Origin: PLanc-01 sp034678485
GTDB lineage: Bacteria; Planctomycetota; Phycisphaerae; Sedimentisphaerales; Anaerobacaceae
Direction of reading: 5' to 3'
Assembly: GCA_034678485.1 (NCBI GenBank)
Contig: JAXDBU010000073.1
Span: 1 to 64,000, forward strand
Length of the DNA: 64,000 nucleotides
Below are positions 54,201-61,955 of this stretch, piece after piece (position 1 is the stretch's first letter; every line of letters begins with the position of its first letter). Below the pieces are notes generated by a model that was given only the letters and a program-made list of their open reading frames with translations, was not told where the DNA came from and made no database searches. The position numbers and the translations under genes were made by a program.

Positions 54201-54413
54201 AGAATCCGCCTGAACGTTCTCAAGGCGACCGACGGCCCGACCATCTGGGAGTTCCTGCTGTTCGAAGCGGCCTCGGCCGACTCCGCACCGCGTGCGGTCA
54301 TTCGGCCGGAAGGCCGAACCGATAGGCAACACCGGCCTCGGGAATCAACACCCTCTCGCTCAGGCCAAGCACCCGTATCCGCTCGCGGATCTGGGGCACC
54401 TCAACCGTGTTGA
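51279..54413 (+). CDS. Exported GH38-like glycoside hydrolase with discoidin-like C-terminal domain
   Basis: 1,044 residues from a GTG with GGAG eight bases upstream; short signal peptide (FVLFVLTGAAWAAQ). The N-terminal domain follows the GH38 alpha-mannosidase plan (ALSECNTMIAILNF, RIREGRVELVNAFFLEPTIN, WAIDVTGVHEQMAQI), but the metal motif H-x-H-x-D...GW reads NFHPASCGWL. The nucleophile Asp region AIDVTG is kept. A beta-rich middle part is followed by an F5/8-type-C-like domain (about 870-1000, TRWASDAGLQQAWLEVDLG). The last 38 codons overlap the opposite-strand gene and look non-coding. Specificity uncertain. Confidence 0.82.
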   Translation: MTTGTLTSFVLFVLTGAAWAAQPDAPAEVFVVPNFHPASCGWLTDWSTERNYCANSYLDHLDRVRDNPNYAFALSECNTMIAILNFHPDRVAELKQRIREGRVELVNAFFLEPTINLSGGEALVKMGVEGLRWQQAIFGVRPRFVWAIDVTGVHEQMAQITSGLGLDAMVYTRDNPTGKSIHWLQAPDGSRCPAISPGHYADWDPVFRSPTPLDSKTLAELLDDVKARAGGTPVGAPVLVLGGAGDYSLAPACTDYPSAFLRQWKQAAPQTSMHFTGLGRYVDAIRPGIQSGRIELPVSRSGARMSWTSFWIESPRVKRWYRRAEQGLQTAEMLATIASRDGKFEYPVQPLYCAWLQMLLNMDRNTLWGAAGGMVFEHEKSWDARDRFESVEKISADATHVALKHMAGQGRCAALFNPLNWPRTDPVRISLPAGVSPVGVTCQSGGDGQILCQASLPSTGILTLATSSQAAPATWTINLPAVIETAHYRARIDPNNGSLCSLTLRSSGREVLAGPVLLVAEQAGDFHRTPRRDQRRRLADSWQAKPRISVSEGPLATVVRTDSSLLGSGARQTIHFYKDSGRIDFDVELNDVPDKTIVLAEFPLAQAIQETRRGIPYGFSHAAWEREDPSLAGFGDGIVPAIRWSHYQLERGGVALLDRGLPGRELTGRTPVLFLLDTQEIYMGYPNAWLSGRGRQSFSFALVAHDGDWKDARIPQMAWEFNQPPVVVADCAEALPRSFLQTSGNVIVEAMRREGSEIEVRLAECLGAAGMVELTLNVPHRKAAITDLTGGRREPLEGGPTYRFRVRPQQIVTLRFGTDSTVADIQPLTKWDSLVPHAKLAALNTKLGKKGHPPAGGQEDETSRLPADAAKSVARGKQTTASNVYQDQDRCRAELAFDGDPQTRWASDAGLQQAWLEVDLGRVCIIDRAWLSEAYDRVEEFELQADRDGRWETCARGGRIGLGLELKFAPVQAQRIRLNVLKATDGPTIWEFLLFEAASADSAPRAVIRPEGRTDRQHRPRESTPSRSGQAPVSARGSGAPQPC

Positions 54414-55170
54414 AGCTGAACATGCCGAAATGGTGGCAGATCATCATAGGAATGTCGGCCCCTGCAAACACCTCCACGGCTTCGTCGAAGGTGAAGTTGC
54501 CGGGCACGCCGCGACTTGAACGGTAGACGTCCCGCCCGTTGATCGGCAGCAATGCCACGTGAATCCTGCATTCGCGCAGCCGATCCACGAGACCCGGATA
54601 GGGGATGCAGTCACCGGAATGGTAGATGCGCACCCCCGCGATTTCGAGAACGTACCCCAGAAAATGATGTTCCCCCCGGCCATTCGTCACCAACTGCTCG
54701 TGAGCGGAGGCCAAGACCTCCACGTGGGCTCCCGTTCCGAGCGACACGATATCACCGTCGTTCGCAAAGATCACCCGCCGTGGATCGCGCACCAGGAGAG
54801 AGAGGGAGTCTCTTTCAGCAGCGGGGCCGATCAGCCGGCATCTCGCACTCGCTTCCATGATGACGGGAAGAGCCTCCGGGTCCATGTGGTCTCCGTGTCG
54901 ATGCGTACACAGGACATAGTCCACCTCTGTCGCTTGTTCCGGGCTCAGAGGGGCAGGCACCATACGAACGTGTTCGAATTCCCGGCCGCGGTATTTCTTG
55001 GCGAGATGGTCGGACAGATAGGGGTCGATCAGCAGGTTCAGCCCCGCACCACCGACGTAGAAACCGGCCTGGCCCAGCCACGAGATGCCGGCGGCGGCAT
55101 CGAGCGGACAGGGCCGACCCAATTCCGCAGCGACATCCAAGTCCATTGGCCGGCAGACGATCTCTCGCAC
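54298..55170 (-). CDS. UlaG-like metallo-beta-lactamase-fold lactonase
   Basis: 290 residues. The metal site motif THRHGDHMDP and downstream SAHEQ, YHSGDC and ICHHFG residues match the UlaG branch of the metallo-beta-lactamase superfamily; UlaG opens L-ascorbate-6-phosphate lactone. Other members hydrolyse sugar or acyl lactones. GTG start ten bases after the KDPG aldolase stop (an ATG 24 bases later is possible). Last gene of the minus-strand sugar operon, where a lactonase after a sugar dehydrogenase would make sense. Its 3' end overlaps the GH38-like gene tail to tail by 116 bases. Confidence 0.88.
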   Translation of the reverse strand: MREIVCRPMDLDVAAELGRPCPLDAAAGISWLGQAGFYVGGAGLNLLIDPYLSDHLAKKYRGREFEHVRMVPAPLSPEQATEVDYVLCTHRHGDHMDPEALPVIMEASARCRLIGPAAERDSLSLLVRDPRRVIFANDGDIVSLGTGAHVEVLASAHEQLVTNGRGEHHFLGYVLEIAGVRIYHSGDCIPYPGLVDRLRECRIHVALLPINGRDVYRSSRGVPGNFTFDEAVEVFAGADIPMMICHHFGMFSFNTVEVPQIRERIRVLGLSERVLIPEAGVAYRFGLPAE

Positions 55171-55180
55171 CGAAGCACCT

Positions 55181-55834
55181 TCAGGAGGCTCTCTCGGACA
55201 AGAGAGCCTGGATTTGGCGGCAGTTTTCGGTCACTTTGTCCCATTGGCCGGCGGCGATCACGTTCTGCGGCGCGACCCACGTGCCGCCAACCGCCAGAAC
55301 CACGCCGCAAGCCAGATAGTCGGTCACATTCTGCGGCGTAATACCGCCGGTGGGGATGAACTGAACGCCCAGGTGTTTGTACGGAGCGCTGAGGCTCTTG
55401 AGAAATGCGAGCCCCCCCGCCGCTTCAGCGGGGAAGTACTTCAGGATTCGCAGGCCGAAACTCAAGGCGGTCTCCACATCGGTGGGCGTCATCACACCCG
55501 GTGCAAACGGCAAGTCGACCTCGATCGCCGCCTGGACCACATCCCGGTTCACGCCCGGCGCCACGGCGAACCGCGCACCGCAGTCCTTGGCGCGTCGGAT
55601 GTCGTCCGCGTTGAGAACGGTGCCGGCTCCCACCAACAACTCGGGACGTTCGGCGGTCAGCAAACGGATCACCTCGGCGGCCGCCTTCGTGCGAAACGTG
55701 ATCTCGGCGACCGGGAGACCGCCCGCTATGAGCGCATCGGCCAATGGCAAGGCCGCCTCGACCCGGTCCACCACGACCACGGGGACGACCCTTTTGTCAC
55801 GTACTCGACTGAAGACATCCGACTCTGCCGCCAT
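55181..55834 (-). CDS. eda: KDPG/KHG aldolase (Eda)
   Basis: 217 residues. Splits 2-keto-3-deoxy-6-phosphogluconate, or a related 2-keto-3-deoxy acid, to pyruvate and an aldehyde. Catalytic Glu in VAEITFRT, Schiff-base Lys in RILKYFPAEAAGG and the phosphate loop (PTGGI) are present. AGGAGG lies five bases before the ATG. It begins two bases after the 2-hydroxyacid dehydrogenase gene, so the two are co-translated. It gives the operon its likely exit to central metabolism. Confidence 0.95.
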   Translation of the reverse strand: MAAESDVFSRVRDKRVVPVVVVDRVEAALPLADALIAGGLPVAEITFRTKAAAEVIRLLTAERPELLVGAGTVLNADDIRRAKDCGARFAVAPGVNRDVVQAAIEVDLPFAPGVMTPTDVETALSFGLRILKYFPAEAAGGLAFLKSLSAPYKHLGVQFIPTGGITPQNVTDYLACGVVLAVGGTWVAPQNVIAAGQWDKVTENCRQIQALLSERAS

Positions 55835-55836
55835 CG

Positions 55837-56784
55837 TTACCTCCTGGGGAACACAGTGCTCGGCCGAAGACAGTGCATCATGCCCCCCACAGCCAAATCG
55901 ACGGCCCGGTCGATACTCTCGCGCGTGAAGCCGCCGATGTGCGGCGTGGCGATCACTCGCTCGTGCTCGATGAGCCGGCTGGGTCCGGGCGGCTCGACCG
56001 CAAAAACATCCAGGCCGAGACCTGCGACATGGCCGCTATCCAACGCCTCCAGGACGTCTTTGTCGTCCAGCAGGCTGGCCCGTGCCGTGTTGATGAGATA
56101 GACGCCCTTCTTCATGGCTGCCAGGGTCTGATGCATCACGATGGGACGTCCGTCCGCCGCGGGAGGGCAGTGCAGCGAAACCACATCTGACCCGGCCCAC
56201 AGCTCCGCAAGACGAACGTATCTGAACCTCTCGGACGGAGAGAACGACACGTCAGGATACGGATCGAAGGCCAACACATTCATCCCCAGCCCCAGGGCCA
56301 GCGAAGCCACCTGCCGGCCGATGCTCCCACACCCCACAACGCCAAGCGTCCGCCCGTCCAATTCGATTCCGCACCGGCGCTGCCAGTCTGCGCGTTTGAG
56401 GTGGGCGTCGCTGAAAGGAACCGCGCGAGTCAGAGCCAGCATCAGGGCAATCGTCAACTCGGCCACTCCCCGCGTGTTGGCGCCCTGGGCGCGGACGATC
56501 GCGATCCCCGCACGTTTGGCCGCTTCCAGATCGATGTTGTCGACCCCGACGCCGTTCCGGGCGATCACCTTGAGATCGGTTCCCGCTGCGATGACCCGAG
56601 CGGATATCTTCTCGACGCCCGCGAGATAGCCAACACACCCGGGCAGCACGCGCAACAGTTCCGCTTCATCAGGCTGGACGCCCGGCGTACAGAACACCAC
56701 TTCATAGCCCGCCTCTTTCAGGCGTCCCAAGGCTGGATGGCCGTCTTTCGTCAGGGACCTGGGCGTGACGAGAATGCGACTCAT
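55837..56784 (-). CDS. D-2-hydroxyacid dehydrogenase (3-phosphoglycerate dehydrogenase-like)
   Basis: 315 residues. NAD-binding VGCGSIGRQVASLALGLG, catalytic Arg in NTARASLLDD, Glu in VFAVEPP, and His in ATPHIGGFT are all in order. It interconverts a 2-hydroxy acid and its 2-keto acid; in an operon with a KDPG aldolase the substrate is more likely a sugar-derived acid than phosphoglycerate. ATG overlaps the stop of the cupin gene (ATGA); GGGAGG lies 11 bases upstream. Confidence 0.93.
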   Translation of the reverse strand: MSRILVTPRSLTKDGHPALGRLKEAGYEVVFCTPGVQPDEAELLRVLPGCVGYLAGVEKISARVIAAGTDLKVIARNGVGVDNIDLEAAKRAGIAIVRAQGANTRGVAELTIALMLALTRAVPFSDAHLKRADWQRRCGIELDGRTLGVVGCGSIGRQVASLALGLGMNVLAFDPYPDVSFSPSERFRYVRLAELWAGSDVVSLHCPPAADGRPIVMHQTLAAMKKGVYLINTARASLLDDKDVLEALDSGHVAGLGLDVFAVEPPGPSRLIEHERVIATPHIGGFTRESIDRAVDLAVGGMMHCLRPSTVFPRR

Positions 56785-57350
56785 ACGACAACGATCCTCC
56801 CTTCGCGGGAATACACGCGTTTGGGGAATCCCTCCTGTTCGATGTCGCCGTAGTTGTGGCCGGCGTCGCCGGGATAGACACAGAAAGAAATCAAAGGTTC
56901 ATTCCCCGTATTGATCGACCGGTGCGCCCAGAAAGGAGGAACGTAGACCATGCGACCCCGGCTCATCTCCTGTGCGGCCCATGTCCCATCCGTCGTTTTC
57001 ATGGCCATGTAGCCCACGCCGCGCAGGCACAGGTAGATTTCGGCAGTTCCCGCGACCGCATGATAGTGTCCCTTGGTCATGAAGCACTCTTCGCCGATCC
57101 GGCCCGGCTGCAGCTTGCTGATGCAGTACATGAGGTGCCCTCGCCTCTCGGGCACGGGGACTTCGAAGACCTCGTAGTGCAACGGGTCGTTCTCCGTGGC
57201 AATCAGCCGCTCCAAGGCGGCTCCGTCGGCATAATGTCCCCGCATGTCCGAGGCTCTGCGCACCAGGTGATTCGTCGCATTCTTCAGAATCCCGCTGTCG
57301 AGATCGATCTCAAGCGAGAACGGCTCCATGATCGTATCCGCTGTTCCCAT
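56781..57350 (-). CDS. Cupin-type glucose-6-phosphate isomerase-like protein
   Basis: 189 residues. The cupin metal site is seen in TKGHYHAVAGTAEIYLCLRG (H-x-H...E) and PPFWAHRSIN, the pattern of the archaeal PgiA family, which swaps aldose and ketose phosphates. I prefer the ATG at 57350 (GGGGAG upstream); a GTG at 57377 that overlaps the previous stop (GTGA) would add nine residues. In this operon it may isomerise another sugar or sugar phosphate instead of glucose-6-phosphate. Confidence 0.85.
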   Translation of the reverse strand: MGTADTIMEPFSLEIDLDSGILKNATNHLVRRASDMRGHYADGAALERLIATENDPLHYEVFEVPVPERRGHLMYCISKLQPGRIGEECFMTKGHYHAVAGTAEIYLCLRGVGYMAMKTTDGTWAAQEMSRGRMVYVPPFWAHRSINTGNEPLISFCVYPGDAGHNYGDIEQEGFPKRVYSREGRIVVV

Positions 57351-57373
57351 ATCGGCACTCTCCCCTTTCCTGT

Positions 57374-58327
57374 TCACCGGACCCTCGCTGCGATTTCCGA
57401 CAGCTTCCGGAGCTGCGGACCCTGCGTGGGTATGTCAATGTGAAACACCTCGGCGATGACTCTCGTCCAGCCATGAATGAAATAGACCCAGCCGTCTTCG
57501 ATGGTCAGATTCCTGTCCTGCTGCTGGGCTTTTGCCTGGCGGAGGAACAGCAGATCGCCGCGATAGTTGAATTCCCACGCGAGCCCATTCTGCGGGAACC
57601 GTGCGGCGTCCGTCAGCGGCGACCCCGGCGCATCCTTGCCCAGACCGGTGGCATTGACCACGAGAGAACCCGGCCCAAGCTGATTCACCACCGCGTCGTT
57701 CCGGGCTGGATCAGGACAATGGTGATATGTCACTGCGATGCCGGGATTGATCTGCTCGTGGATGCGACGCATCTCCTCAAGACGCGGCTGGCTCCGGTTG
57801 GTCACGAGAATGCGAGCCGGAGATCGGTCCTTTCCATTGTGTGTCATGAGGTAGGTCGTCAGGGCAAGGGATGAGCCTCCCGCTCCCAGTAGACACACCT
57901 GGGCTTCCGTTCGACGCCAGTAGTCGTCCGCAACGAACGCCTCCAGAGCCAGGCCGCTGGTGATGGGGTCCTTGGCATGTCCCCAGAGGGCCCCGTCGTG
58001 CTTGGAGATACAACTGATCTCTCCGAGCAACTGGGCGTGTGGATCCAGCCCGTCGAATAGATCCCGACACGCAGCGAGCAGATCGATCTTGTGCGTGGTA
58101 ACGAGTCCGCCGAGCGAGAGCGGGTCCTTCTTGATGAAGCGGACCACGCTCCGATAGACCTCGGGATCGTCGTGCCACTTGCAGTCGATCCCCTTGATCG
58201 TACAGTCCCCCAAGCCCAGGTGACGTGCCCACGCAGGAAAGACCTTCATAATCGAGGACTTGCTCGTGGTCACCCCAATGAAGTAGAATGTTGGCCTTTG
58301 AGCAGGTTCGAAGTTGGGTCCCGTCAT
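57374..58327 (-). CDS. Divergent shikimate dehydrogenase-like (AroE/YdiB fold) oxidoreductase
   Basis: 317 residues. Order of motifs follows AroE: a substrate-binding GVTTSKSSI, catalytic-Lys-like LVTTHKIDL, Asp in AKDPITSGLALEA, Rossmann CLLGAGGSSLALTTYL with NRSQPRLEE, and FNYRGDLLFLRQAK. The usual C-terminal Gln is replaced by IHGW. An aromatic-pathway role is doubtful: the gene is inside a sugar operon, overlaps the cupin gene region, and is divergent. It may oxidise a cyclic polyol or sugar-derived acid, or be a lineage-specific AroE. AGGAAAG precedes the ATG. Confidence 0.85.
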   Translation of the reverse strand: MTGPNFEPAQRPTFYFIGVTTSKSSIMKVFPAWARHLGLGDCTIKGIDCKWHDDPEVYRSVVRFIKKDPLSLGGLVTTHKIDLLAACRDLFDGLDPHAQLLGEISCISKHDGALWGHAKDPITSGLALEAFVADDYWRRTEAQVCLLGAGGSSLALTTYLMTHNGKDRSPARILVTNRSQPRLEEMRRIHEQINPGIAVTYHHCPDPARNDAVVNQLGPGSLVVNATGLGKDAPGSPLTDAARFPQNGLAWEFNYRGDLLFLRQAKAQQQDRNLTIEDGWVYFIHGWTRVIAEVFHIDIPTQGPQLRKLSEIAARVR

Positions 58328-58408
58328 ACACTTTCCTCAGTTTGCCATCGATCTCGAACGATGGGCGCGCCGTCCGTATCCGCAGCCGCCATCCGCCAGT
58401 TTCGTCTT

Positions 58409-59293
58409 TCAGTCGTTGAAGGTCTCCAGGGCTTTCTGGTCGCCCATCCGCTTGAGCAGTTGCTTCAAACCGTCGAGGTTCTCCACCAGGCTCTTCTCGG
58501 CGTCCACCTCCGGGCGATGGTCCAGGATACCGATGGGTCCGCGATAGCCGCTCTTGGCGATGATCTCGAGCATCTTCGCCTCGTGCTTTCCCTGGCCGAG
58601 AGGCAGGATCAGGGGCTTTGCGTCGGTGTTCATTCCGTTGAGATTCAGGCACAACAGATAGGGCTTCATGACCTCCAGGGATTCCGCGAAGTCATTGATA
58701 TGGCCGTGACCATGATGCAGATTGTAGACGATCCCCACATGGTCCGCCTGGGCATTCTCGCGAAGCCACTTGCACACGGCCACCATGTTCTTGGGTTCAC
58801 CCCCCCAGCCGCCGTGGTTATAGAGTGCCAGCTTGCAGCCCAGCTCGCGCGTCTGATCGACCAGAGGCAGCAACCCCCTGGCTGCGGCAGCCACCTTCTC
58901 CTGCTCCGTTCCCTCGGCAGGGGCGCCGAAAGTCTTCCAGATCTGAGGTCGGATGCCGTACTTCTTGATCAAGGGCGCCATGGCCGGGTGCCAGTCCCAG
59001 AAGGCGAAGTATTCCAGCTTATGTCTCTTGTAGGCCAGGATTTCCTCTTCAAATGTGGCAACGTGCTGCTCTCGCCAATCGTAAGCCACTTTTCTGATGC
59101 CGAGGCGTTCGAGCATCTCGGCACGCTGTTCCGGAGTACGATTGGCCGCGTCAAACGGCACGATGCACCACGCCACGAGGTTGTCCTTGGCGAAGATGCT
59201 CTTGGTCGAACTGCCTGGGTCTTCGGCGAGCATAATCGTCGTCATAGGACCGACTGCCAGCAGCACAACAGCAGCAACGATGTACTTTCTCAT
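58409..59293 (-). CDS. Exported sugar phosphate isomerase/epimerase-like TIM barrel
   Basis: 294 residues. Signal peptide (KYIVAAVVLLAVGPMTTIMLAE), so it is secreted to the periplasm or beyond, unlike its cytoplasmic neighbours. The barrel has the xylose isomerase-like TIM pattern (LALYNHGGWGG, IVYNLHHGHGH, LCLNLNGMN, ILDHRPEVDAEKSL), with His and Glu/Asp residues for a divalent metal. Members of this group with signal peptides are abundant in Planctomycetota and most have no known activity. GGGAG precedes the ATG; 28 bases downstream of the kinase gene. Confidence 0.88.
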   Translation of the reverse strand: MRKYIVAAVVLLAVGPMTTIMLAEDPGSSTKSIFAKDNLVAWCIVPFDAANRTPEQRAEMLERLGIRKVAYDWREQHVATFEEEILAYKRHKLEYFAFWDWHPAMAPLIKKYGIRPQIWKTFGAPAEGTEQEKVAAAARGLLPLVDQTRELGCKLALYNHGGWGGEPKNMVAVCKWLRENAQADHVGIVYNLHHGHGHINDFAESLEVMKPYLLCLNLNGMNTDAKPLILPLGQGKHEAKMLEIIAKSGYRGPIGILDHRPEVDAEKSLVENLDGLKQLLKRMGDQKALETFND

Positions 59294-59321
59294 GACTGTG
59301 ACTCCCGACTTCTCAGTGATT

Positions 59322-60839
59322 CTATTGATGAAAGTATTGACTCAGAAGGCCAAGCAGCCTCTCGTATTGTGGCAGACGGGCGCGGTACGTCCGGACCATG
59401 CGGGCGGTGCCCTTGTGGCAGGTTCCCTTGTGCAGCCACTTCGCCGCGACAGCAGGGAAGCTCTGGAACAGTCCCGCGCCGACTCCAGCCACCATGGCGG
59501 CGCCCATCGGAGCCCCTTCCGTGTGGGCAAGCTGAAGCACCGGCATCTCCAGCACCGCGCTTTTGATCCGATTCCACAAGGAGCTGTCTTGCCCCCCGCC
59601 GGTGACACGAACTTCACGCAACGCCAGGTCCGGATAGAGCTCCTTCAGGACATGGCGGTAGATGCCATATTCAAACGCCCCGCCCTCCAGCACCGCCAGA
59701 TAGAGATGCCCCAGCGTGTGCGACCGATCCAATCCGACCCACGCCCCGCGGAGGCGCGGGGCACTCGGACACACACGCCCGCTCAGATGCGGAACGAATA
59801 GCGGCGCATTCCCATGCCCCAGACTCTCCTCCGCCATCCGATTCAGTTGCGCGAGAGTGACGTCGCCGGCCTCTCTGCCATGATTCGCCAGCTCGCGACG
59901 AAACCACTCCAGGTTCATACCGCCGCCGTTGATGTAGGCGTAGGGATGCCACAATCCGGGGGTTGCGGCCTGGCCGCATGCAAGGGTCTGATGTCGGCGG
60001 TCGGCCCGGAAGCGGCCGGTGGTCGCCGCAAACACGGAGGCCGTGCCGGCCACGTCCACGCAGATGCCCTCCTTCGTCGCCCCGCAGGCGAGGAAGGAGG
60101 CCGCCGTGTCGCCGCAGCCGGCCACAACGGGCGTTCCCGCACGCAGGCCGCACAGACGAGCCATTCCAGACGTCAGCTCTCCGATGATCCGTGTGGGAGC
60201 AACGATCTGTGGCAGCTTGGATGGGTCCACGCCGAACGCATCGCACAAGTCCGCATCCCACCGACTTCGGCGATTGTCCGCAAAACCGGAGAAATGCAGA
60301 TAGGTCGTATCGATGAACGCGGCCCCGGCATCCAGGCCACAAAGCCGCATCGCCGCATAACCACCCGGTTGGACAAAGGAAGCGATCGAGCGGTAGATCC
60401 TCGGACGCTCATGCTTCCACCAGAGGATCTTGGGACCGTGGTTGAAGCTCGGGGCACATCCCGCCTGGGCCAGCACCCGCCGTCCCGCCTGAGCCTGCAT
60501 GCGCTCGATATACGGGGCACAGCGAGTGTCCAGCCAGGAATCGTAGGGCGTGACGTTGCGCCCCCCCCTGCCGATGCCGATGACGCCGGCCATTTGACCG
60601 TCGAGGCCCAACGCGACGACGGATTGCCGCCCGATTCCCGCCTGCCTGACGCACGCGCGGATCGCTTCGCAGACCGTCCGCACCTGGTACTCCGGGTCTT
60701 CTTCGACGATCCCGCCGCCCGGCTGATGCAGCTTCGATCTGCGAACCGCCGCCGCGAGACACCGCCCGGACTCGGAGAACAACACCGCTTTGCTCCCCTG
60801 TGTCCCGATATCAACGCCGATCAGCATCTTTTCCGCCAT
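59322..60839 (-). CDS. FGGY-family carbohydrate kinase (xylulokinase-like)
   Basis: 505 residues. Phosphorylates a sugar, probably a ketose, with ATP. N-terminal LIGVDIGTQGSKAVLF, substrate loop ALGLDGQMAGV, catalytic Asp in VAGCGDTAAS and ATP motif RVTGGGQDSSLWNRIKSAVL (in part GGGQDSSLWNRIKS) show the FGGY fold. Similar to xylulokinases but the substrate could be fuculose, rhamnulose or a deoxy-ketose. GGAAGGA precedes the ATG. It follows the dehydrogenase gene after 33 bases. Confidence 0.94.
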   Translation of the reverse strand: MAEKMLIGVDIGTQGSKAVLFSESGRCLAAAVRRSKLHQPGGGIVEEDPEYQVRTVCEAIRACVRQAGIGRQSVVALGLDGQMAGVIGIGRGGRNVTPYDSWLDTRCAPYIERMQAQAGRRVLAQAGCAPSFNHGPKILWWKHERPRIYRSIASFVQPGGYAAMRLCGLDAGAAFIDTTYLHFSGFADNRRSRWDADLCDAFGVDPSKLPQIVAPTRIIGELTSGMARLCGLRAGTPVVAGCGDTAASFLACGATKEGICVDVAGTASVFAATTGRFRADRRHQTLACGQAATPGLWHPYAYINGGGMNLEWFRRELANHGREAGDVTLAQLNRMAEESLGHGNAPLFVPHLSGRVCPSAPRLRGAWVGLDRSHTLGHLYLAVLEGGAFEYGIYRHVLKELYPDLALREVRVTGGGQDSSLWNRIKSAVLEMPVLQLAHTEGAPMGAAMVAGVGAGLFQSFPAVAAKWLHKGTCHKGTARMVRTYRARLPQYERLLGLLSQYFHQ

Positions 60840-60872
60840 GGACCCGATCCTTCCCGCGATTGTGGCCCCTGT

Positions 60873-61955
60873 CTACTCCGACTGCCCATCCGGATTGACC
60901 AGGCAACGCAGTCCACGACCTTGCGCGGCGCAGGCGAACGCTTGCTGGATCTCGCCCAGGCCGAAAGTATCCGTGATGAACTCCCGCACCGCGAGGCTGC
61001 CGTCCGCAATGAGCGACAGGACCTTGCGGAATTGCGCCATGCTCGCGCGGGTGGTCCCTGTCACAAGCAACTGTTTGTAGTGGATCAGATTGGTGTCCAG
61101 GGGAACAACCGAGTCGCCGCGGGGAAGCCCGCCGAAGAACAGGACCCTCCCGTTGATGCCGGCCAATTCGAGGGCCTGAGCCTGCGCCTGGCTGGAAGGA
61201 CACGCGACAATGCAGACATCCACCCCACGACCCTCCGTGGTGTCCGCGATCTGTCTCGCCACATCCTGCGTAGGAACGACGATCCAGGAAGCATCCATCT
61301 GCCGACAGCGGTCCAGGCGTTCAGGGCTCAAGTCGCTCACATAGATCGTGGAAGCCCCGCCGAGCTTGGCAACCTTGGCGTGCAGAAGCCCAATGGGACC
61401 GGCCCCCATCACCAATACGCTGTCGCCGGGCCGGATTGCACACCGCTCGAATCCGTTGTACACGCAGGAAAGAGGCTCTGCCAGAGCCCCCTCCGCGAAG
61501 CTCATCTGCGCCGGAATCTCGACGAGGTTTCCCTGCTGCACGGCCATGGCAGGGACGAGCACATACTCCGCGAAACCACCGTCGAGATGGATTCCCAACG
61601 CAAGGTAGTCGGCACACAAGTGGGTGTTGCCACTGACGCACATATCGCAGCGGCCACACCCCAGATTGGGCGCCACGGCCACTCGCATGCCCTCCGTCAG
61701 CCCGCTGACGTCCCGGCCGACACGCGCGATGATTCCGCTGAACTCATGTCCCAGGATACGGCGGGCACCGTCCGCAATGGCGGCATGGCCGTGCCGAAGG
61801 ATCCGCAGGTCCGTACCACAGACAAGTGCCGCCCAAGTGCGGACCAGAACATCGCCCGGCCCGACCTGGGGAGGCTGCGTCATCTGAACTTCGATTCTCT
61901 GCTTGCCCAGCAGGAATGCAGCGGACATTCGCGTTGGCGACTGCACCTTAAGCAA
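60873..61955 (-). CDS. Zinc-dependent sugar alcohol dehydrogenase (MDR family)
   Basis: 360 residues. Catalytic zinc site VCGTDLR and GHEFSG; structural zinc cysteines CGRCDMCVSGNTHLC; NAD-binding VLVMGAGPIGLLHAKV. Closest to sorbitol/threonine dehydrogenases. The start appears to be TTG at 61955: AGGAG lies eight bases before it and it overlaps the stop of the Gfo/Idh gene; an ATG at 61928 is the alternative. It should oxidise a polyol or sugar hydroxyl in the operon pathway. Confidence 0.92.
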   Translation of the reverse strand: MLKVQSPTRMSAAFLLGKQRIEVQMTQPPQVGPGDVLVRTWAALVCGTDLRILRHGHAAIADGARRILGHEFSGIIARVGRDVSGLTEGMRVAVAPNLGCGRCDMCVSGNTHLCADYLALGIHLDGGFAEYVLVPAMAVQQGNLVEIPAQMSFAEGALAEPLSCVYNGFERCAIRPGDSVLVMGAGPIGLLHAKVAKLGGASTIYVSDLSPERLDRCRQMDASWIVVPTQDVARQIADTTEGRGVDVCIVACPSSQAQAQALELAGINGRVLFFGGLPRGDSVVPLDTNLIHYKQLLVTGTTRASMAQFRKVLSLIADGSLAVREFITDTFGLGEIQQAFACAAQGRGLRCLVNPDGQSE

